From assembly GCA_035640715.1 (NCBI GenBank), contig DASQVO010000268.1, positions 1 through 9,536 on the forward strand: 9,536 bases of DNA, written 5' to 3'. Position numbers and translations under genes: made by a program. Under the pieces are notes generated by a model. The model searched no databases. It had not been told where the DNA came from and worked only from the letters and a program-made list of their open reading frames with translations. The first letter of the stretch is position 1, and every line of letters starts with the position of its first letter. This document shows positions 6,112-9,536 of this stretch, one piece after another. The DNA is from DASQVO01 sp035640715. Its GTDB lineage: Bacteria > Actinomycetota > Actinomycetes > Streptosporangiales > Streptosporangiaceae.

Positions 6112-6452
6112 CCGCACGAGGTGCCACCGGAACCGGCCTCGGGCGAGCCGTGGTGCCGGGACGGCCCACGGTGATCATGCGCCGGACGGATGAGCCCGAC
6201 GCGTGGGTCGCCACCGTGGATGGCACCACCTTTGCGGACCTGCCGCAGCTGCTGGAAACGGCGGACGGGGACGCCGGCCGGATCGTGCGCGGCGACGCGC
6301 TCACGGTCACCGACGCCGGACTGCTCCCCCCGGTCGCCAGGCCGCGCAAGATCGTCTGCGTGGGACAGAACTATGCCGACCACGTCAGCGAAACCAAGCA
6401 GGTCGCAGCACCGTCCTATCCGGCGCGTCCGGGGACCTGTCCAAGCCCCTGA
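6096..6452 (+). pseudogene. Fumarylacetoacetate hydrolase-family enzyme, N-terminal part only
   Basis: The first 109 residues look like the N-terminus of an FAH-superfamily protein, ending in the diagnostic LLPPVARPRKIVCVGQNYAD followed by HVSETKQ and SYP. Family members are about 280-300 residues and carry their metal-binding Glu/Asp residues after this point. Here the match stops at about 6422 and ten unrelated residues lead to TGA 6450-6452. From about 6419 the DNA instead matches an enoyl-CoA hydratase in another frame. Intact relatives hydrolyse, decarboxylate or hydrate products of aromatic ring cleavage, which suits the operon. The start at ATG 6096 has a modest AAGGGA site. The remaining piece has no catalytic core and should be inactive. 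Confidence 0.85.
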
Positions 6453-6931
6453 TCGCGATGATCCAGGGATACTGCATCGGGGCCGGGATGGCGGTCGCGC
6501 TCGGCGCGGACATCCGCATTGCCGCTGCGGGCAGCCGCTTCGCGATCCCCGCCGCGCGGCTGGGCATCGGCTACCCGCTGCCGGAGGTCCACACGCTGGT
6601 GAGCGCGGTCGGCCCGGCTCGTGCCGCCGAGATCCTGTTCACCGACGACCAGTTCTCCACGGACCAGGCACTCGCCGCCGGGCTGATCAACCGCGTCGTC
6701 TATCCCGGAGAGCTGGAAGTGGCCGTCGCGGAGCTGGCCCGCCGGCTCGCGGACAATGCGCCACTGTCGATCCGCGCGGCCAAGGCCGCGATCCGCGCCA
6801 GCGTCATCGGCACGCCCGGACTGCGGGCCACTGCCGAGAAACACATCTCTGCGTGCGCCGGCTCGGCGGACGCCCGCGAAGGCCAGCGTGCCTTCCTCGA
6901 GAAACGACCCCCCCGGTTCACCGGGGCCTGA
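6419..6931 (+). pseudogene. Enoyl-CoA hydratase/isomerase, C-terminal part only
   Basis: From about 6419 the frame reads DLSKPLIAMIQGYCIGAGMA, the central part of the crotonase fold, and continues through ADIRIAAAGSRFAIPAARLG, a normal C-terminal helical domain, and a stop at 6929-6931. About 90 N-terminal residues are missing, including the region that supplies the first oxyanion-hole backbone NH; the second (GYCIGAGM) is kept. There is no start codon with a ribosome site at the junction and the frame differs from that of the FAH fragment, so it should not be translated efficiently. Intact enzymes hydrate 2-enoyl-CoA thioesters in fatty-acid or aromatic side-chain degradation. The sequence downstream of the junction is undamaged, which suggests one recent deletion. 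Confidence 0.88.
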
Positions 6932-6967
6932 TCCCCGTTTCCGTCCGGACCAACGAAAGAAGCAGCG

Positions 6968-7984
6968 ATGCCTCTCCCCAGCAGAGAACCCACTCCTCCC
7001 TTCGACATCACCCGCGCCAGCCACGTCGTTCTCGACGTGCAGGACCTGGCCGCCAGCCGCCGGTTCTACGAGGAGCTGATCGGCCTGGTCGTCACCGAGG
7101 CCGACGACGACGTTATCTTCCTACGCGGTGTCGAAGAGGCCTGCCACCACAGCCTGGTCCTGCGCCGCGCCGCGGAGGGCGCGTGCAACCGGATCGGCTT
7201 CCGGGTCCGTCGTGAGGCCGACCTTGACGCGGCAGCGACCTGGTTCGAGCAGCGCGGCCTGCCCGCCGAGTTCGTCGACGTGCCGTTCCAGGGCAAGACG
7301 ACCCTGCACACCACGGACGCTGCGGGCGCCCAGCTGGAGCTGGTCGCCCGGATGGAGACCGTGCCCCGGCGGATCATGGCCTTCGACACCTTCAAGGGCG
7401 CCGCTCCCGCGCGGTTCGACCACTACCAGCTCCACGTCGCCGACGTTGCCAAGGCGACCGGAATGTACGCCGGCCTGGGCTTCCGGATCTCCGAGTACAT
7501 CAGCCTCGACGCAACCCCCGGCACCCCGCTGATCGCCTCGTTCAATGCCCGCAAGGGCAACGCCAACGACATCGTGCTGGTGGCCAACGAGGGGCCGCGC
7601 CTGCACCACTTCAGCTATGTCATCCACGACGCGCCGAACACAATGCTGCGGCTGGGCGACCTCGCCAGCGCCCTCGGCTACAGCATCGACTACGGGCCCA
7701 GCCGCCACGGTCTCGGCTACGAGACGTTCCTGTACCTGCGTGACCCCGACGGCCACCGCATCGAGCTGCTCAGCCACCCCTACCAGTTCATCGACGAGGA
7801 AGAGGAGCCCTTCGGGTGGGCGGCCGACGACGGGAGGGCGGTGAACCTGTACGGTCCGCCGCCGTCGCTGGGCTGGTACAACGAGGCAACCACGTTCACC
7901 GGCGTCGAGACCGTCATGCCCGATATGAACCTCGCCGAGAAAATGGGGCCCGGGAACCGGCGCATGAGGGGGAGCCACCGATGA
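6968..7984 (+). CDS. Type I extradiol ring-cleavage dioxygenase (VOC superfamily)
   Basis: The 338-residue protein has two-domain vicinal-oxygen-chelate architecture: N-terminal module about 15-130, catalytic module about 148-275, C-terminal tail with SLGWYNEATTF. The iron ligands of the two-His-one-carboxylate site are visible as His152 (RFDHYQLHV), His214 (GPRLHHFSY) and Glu266 (DPDGHRIELL). Second-shell residues typical of homoprotocatechuate and catechol 2,3-dioxygenases are also present: PSRHGLGYE (His247) and FLYLRDPDGH (Tyr256). The loop that normally reads x-His-Asp (VHD or AHD) is here A-Asn-Asp, giving Asn200. These enzymes use Fe(II) or Mn(II) and O2 to open a catechol ring beside the hydroxyls, in the cytoplasm. 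The start is ATG 6968 with a weak AAGAAG site. The stop overlaps the next gene by ATGA. The family is firm; the substrate is not determinable. Confidence 0.92.
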   Translation: MPLPSREPTPPFDITRASHVVLDVQDLAASRRFYEELIGLVVTEADDDVIFLRGVEEACHHSLVLRRAAEGACNRIGFRVRREADLDAAATWFEQRGLPAEFVDVPFQGKTTLHTTDAAGAQLELVARMETVPRRIMAFDTFKGAAPARFDHYQLHVADVAKATGMYAGLGFRISEYISLDATPGTPLIASFNARKGNANDIVLVANEGPRLHHFSYVIHDAPNTMLRLGDLASALGYSIDYGPSRHGLGYETFLYLRDPDGHRIELLSHPYQFIDEEEEPFGWAADDGRAVNLYGPPPSLGWYNEATTFTGVETVMPDMNLAEKMGPGNRRMRGSHR

Positions 7985-8664
7985 CAGGAACACCCGCCAG
8001 ACGGCTGGCGCTGTCGCTGGACAACGGCCCTGATCTGGAACAGACGCCACGCGTGCTCGACATCCTTGCCGAGCGCTCGATCCGCGCGGTCTTCTTCATG
8101 ATCGGGGAGAAGGTGGCCGCGCCCGCCGGACGGGACATGGCCCGCCGGGTGACCGGCGCGGGCCACCGGGTCGGCAACCACACGATGACCCACGGCACGC
8201 CATTGGGCCTGCGGCCCGACGACGAGGCCGTGGCGGAGATCGCCCAAGCGGACGAGGTGCTGGCCGAATTCGCCTGCGACCCGCCCCTGTTCCGGCCGAA
8301 CGCCGGGTTCGGCAAGCTCGGGCCGCACGTGCTCTCGCCCGCCGCGGTGGATTACCTGGTCAGGCACGGGCACACCACTGTCACCTGGACCAGTGTTCCC
8401 CGTGACTGGGAGGAGCCCGAGGGGTCGTGGGTGCAGCGCGCCCTCGACGCGGTCGAGCACACCGAGCACAGCATGCTCGTCCTGCACGACGTGCTGGCCA
8501 CAACGGCCGACCGCCTCGGGTCCTTTCTGGACACCCTGCGGGACCGGGGCGTCGAGTTCACCGACGAGTTCCCCGCCGGCAGTGTGCTGATCTCCGGCGG
8601 ACGGCGGCTGCCGCCGCTGCAAGGTCTGGTGTCCACCGACATGGAAGCGGGGAGCAAAGCGTGA
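7981..8664 (+). CDS. CE4/NodB-type polysaccharide-deacetylase-family hydrolase with a variant metal motif
   Basis: The 227-residue protein is a compact cytoplasmic NodB-homology domain with no signal peptide or membrane anchor. The five family motifs are seen in order: SLDNGP (12-17, normally TFDDGP), HTMTH (67-71), FRPNAGFG (104-111, normally RxPxG), a PRDW element (140-143), and MLVLHDV (165-171). The first Asp (catalytic base) is kept as Asp14, but the second, a metal ligand, is Asn15; both zinc-type His residues are present. CE4 enzymes remove N- or O-acetyl groups from glycans, and cytoplasmic relatives include allantoinase-type amidohydrolases. Lacking export and lying in a ring-cleavage operon, this one probably hydrolyses a small molecule rather than a cell-wall polymer (inference). 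The start ATG 7981 overlaps the dioxygenase stop and has a GGGGGAG site. Confidence 0.87.
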   Translation: MTGTPARRLALSLDNGPDLEQTPRVLDILAERSIRAVFFMIGEKVAAPAGRDMARRVTGAGHRVGNHTMTHGTPLGLRPDDEAVAEIAQADEVLAEFACDPPLFRPNAGFGKLGPHVLSPAAVDYLVRHGHTTVTWTSVPRDWEEPEGSWVQRALDAVEHTEHSMLVLHDVLATTADRLGSFLDTLRDRGVEFTDEFPAGSVLISGGRRLPPLQGLVSTDMEAGSKA

Positions 8665-9077
8665 CCGAGGCCGGGGTCCGGGCCGCAGAGCGAGATTGCA
8701 CCCGGCTGATCCTCGGCTACTGCCAGGCGACCGACACCAACGACATCGAGGCGTTCGTCGGATTGTTCACCGCGGACGCTGAGTGGATCAGGCCGGACGG
8801 GAGCACGGTGGCCGGGCAGGATGCGATCCGAGCGTATTTCGCAGCCCGGCCCGCCGGTGTGGTGTCCGCGCACATCAGCAGCAACGCCCTGGTGGAGGTG
8901 ATCGGTCCGGACTCGGCCACCGGGCGCTCTGTGTCCACCGTGTACCGCGGCAGCGCGGTGGAAGGCGGCCCGGCGGTGCTGGCTCCGCCCGTCGCCATTC
9001 TCGAGAACCGGGACGACTTCGCGCTGACCGGGCAAGGATGGCGCATCTGCCGCCGGAGATCGCGGATGATCTTCGCG
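8661..9077 (+). CDS. NTF2/SnoaL-like small protein, 3' end disturbed
   Basis: GTG 8661 overlaps the stop of the deacetylase gene (GTGA) behind GGGAGCAAAG. The product begins with a helix (AERDCTRLILGYCQATDTND) followed by FVGLFTADAEWIRPDGSTVA, AIRAYFAARP and a final beta pair ending GWRICRRRSRMIFA. This is the cone-like NTF2/SnoaL_4 fold of about 139 residues, found in small dehydratases, isomerases and ring-hydroxylating dioxygenase beta subunits. No stop follows: the frame stays open beyond MIFA to the window end, antisense to nrfD. Family proteins normally end close to this R-S-R-M-I-F-A element, so the fold is probably complete and only the natural end and stop are lost at about 9075-9080. 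Read-through would add more than 150 foreign residues. Its role in the pathway is unknown. Confidence 0.72.
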
Positions 9078-9149
9078 TTAGCCGGCGGTGTGGGCGTTGA
9101 GGAATTCTCGGGCGTAGGCGCCTGGAAATGTCTGCCTCTTGTGGCGGTG
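9078..9149 (-). pseudogene. Short C-terminal gene remnant downstream of nrfD
   Basis: The minus strand has 23 codons ending at TAA 9080-9078 that read like a protein C-terminus (RQTFPGAYAREFLNAHTAG). An in-frame TGA lies just upstream and no start is visible. I do not recognise the family. Its stop is exactly where the coding similarity of the rightward NTF2-like gene ends, so it marks the far side of a junction. Confidence 0.3.
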
Positions 9150-9185
9150 TCATCGGCCGGGGTGCTGTGGAACCCCACACGCTGG

Positions 9186-9536
9186 TCACCCGATAGGCGG
9201 ATGCCGCTCGCCGTCTCCAGCCTCCAGACGTTCACGCTGCGGCACCACGACATAGGCGGGATCCTTCGTGGACGCGACGCCCGCTTCGAACGTGCCGAAG
9301 CGCTGCAGGACGCTGCCGGCGAGCAGGGCCAGCCCGGCCGCGGCCGCGGCCAGCCGGCTGCGCCGGGCGACGGACACCGCGGCGACCGCCCCGCCCAGCG
9401 TGAGGTACTCCGAGGACCGGCGCAGACGGTGCGCCCGCCCGGTGGTGTACGCCTTGGTCACCAGGCCGGGCCGCTGCTCGATCAGCCGGGACGCGAGGAG
9501 CTCGGCCACTGCCCCGGCCGCGCCGAGCCGGCGGGC
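9186..9536 (-). CDS. nrfD: NrfD/PsrC-type membrane subunit, C-terminal part (5' end outside window)
   Basis: The frame enters from the right edge and ends at TGA 9188-9186, giving 116 residues. It contains GLVTKAYTTGRAHRLRRSSE, a long hydrophobic helix region (YLTLGGAVAAVSVA, then LAAAAAGLALLAGSVLQRF) and the tail FEAGVASTKDPAYVVVPQRE, which is characteristic of actinobacterial NrfD-like proteins. NrfD is the integral quinone-interacting subunit of complexes with an iron-sulfur protein and a molybdenum-type oxidoreductase; partners would lie beyond 9536 on the minus strand. The gene is convergent with the catabolic operon and unrelated to it. The last residues after RERLE are not conserved in my memory of the family and may be altered by the nearby junction. 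The family call is good; the exact complex is not determinable. Confidence 0.82.
   Translation of the reverse strand, partial: ARRLGAAGAVAELLASRLIEQRPGLVTKAYTTGRAHRLRRSSEYLTLGGAVAAVSVARRSRLAAAAAGLALLAGSVLQRFGTFEAGVASTKDPAYVVVPQRERLEAGDGERHPPIG

Noticed and set aside
6096..6931. Bifunctional FAH-crotonase fusion made by programmed frameshifting
   Set aside because: No slippery site is evident, both halves lack essential parts, and a fusion of an FAH N-terminus with half a crotonase fold would not make a working domain.
7121..8050. Minus-strand frame opposite the dioxygenase gene
   Set aside because: The opposite strand has an intact VOC protein with all metal ligands; this frame is a compositional shadow.
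9335..9360. CGGCCGCGGCCGCGG-like repeat
   Set aside because: It encodes the Ala-rich helix of nrfD on the minus strand; this is codon-level repetition, not a separate element.

Overview
The window is high-GC DNA with GTG starts, strong GGAGG-type ribosome sites and ATGA/GTGA coupled genes. Its protein families (NmtR-like ArsR, Sec/Tat-exported GH92, NrfD) are typical of a soil or host-associated member of the Actinomycetota. The order or genus cannot be resolved from the sequence alone.

Layout: (1) 1-437: the tail of a metal-sensing ArsR repressor and a stub of a probable cation-efflux (CDF-like) transporter. (2) 437-2660, minus strand: a secreted GH92 alpha-mannosidase gene with a clean signal peptide, ribosome site and LacI-type operator, but with a large out-of-frame internal deletion. 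(3) 2660-3124: gene debris, including a frameshifted fragment related to the intact SDR gene at 3814. (4) 3125-4746: a divergent tetR / NAD(P)-binding SDR pair whose intergenic region carries two copies of one 19-bp palindrome. (5) 4747-4978: another short gene remnant. (6) 4979-5764: an IclR regulator facing, across a 331-bp control region with a strong inverted repeat, a rightward aromatic-catabolism operon. (7) 6096-9077: the operon itself: a truncated fumarylacetoacetate-hydrolase-family gene joined out of frame to the tail of an enoyl-CoA hydratase, then an intact type I extradiol ring-cleavage dioxygenase, a CE4/NodB-type deacetylase and an NTF2/SnoaL-like protein, the last three overlapping by 4 bp. 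(8) 9078-9536: a short remnant and the C-terminal part of an NrfD-type membrane subunit on the minus strand, running off the window.

The IclR protein probably controls the ring-cleavage operon. The dioxygenase would open a catecholic ring, and FAH-family and enoyl-CoA-hydratase steps normally process such products further. Here those two genes are fused by a deletion, so the pathway looks broken in this strain. The dioxygenase has Asn at the place of a highly conserved active-site His, and the next gene, the CE4 hydrolase, has Asp-to-Asn in its metal-binding motif. Taken together, this looks like an accessory region in active decay, with at least three gene-internal junctions, interleaved with intact regulators and enzymes. 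An assembly artefact at those junctions cannot be excluded without reads. I did not find a CRISPR array, tRNA, rRNA or complete insertion sequence, and I do not see clear evidence of a wholly new system. The most unusual intact unit is the dioxygenase-CE4-NTF2 trio.
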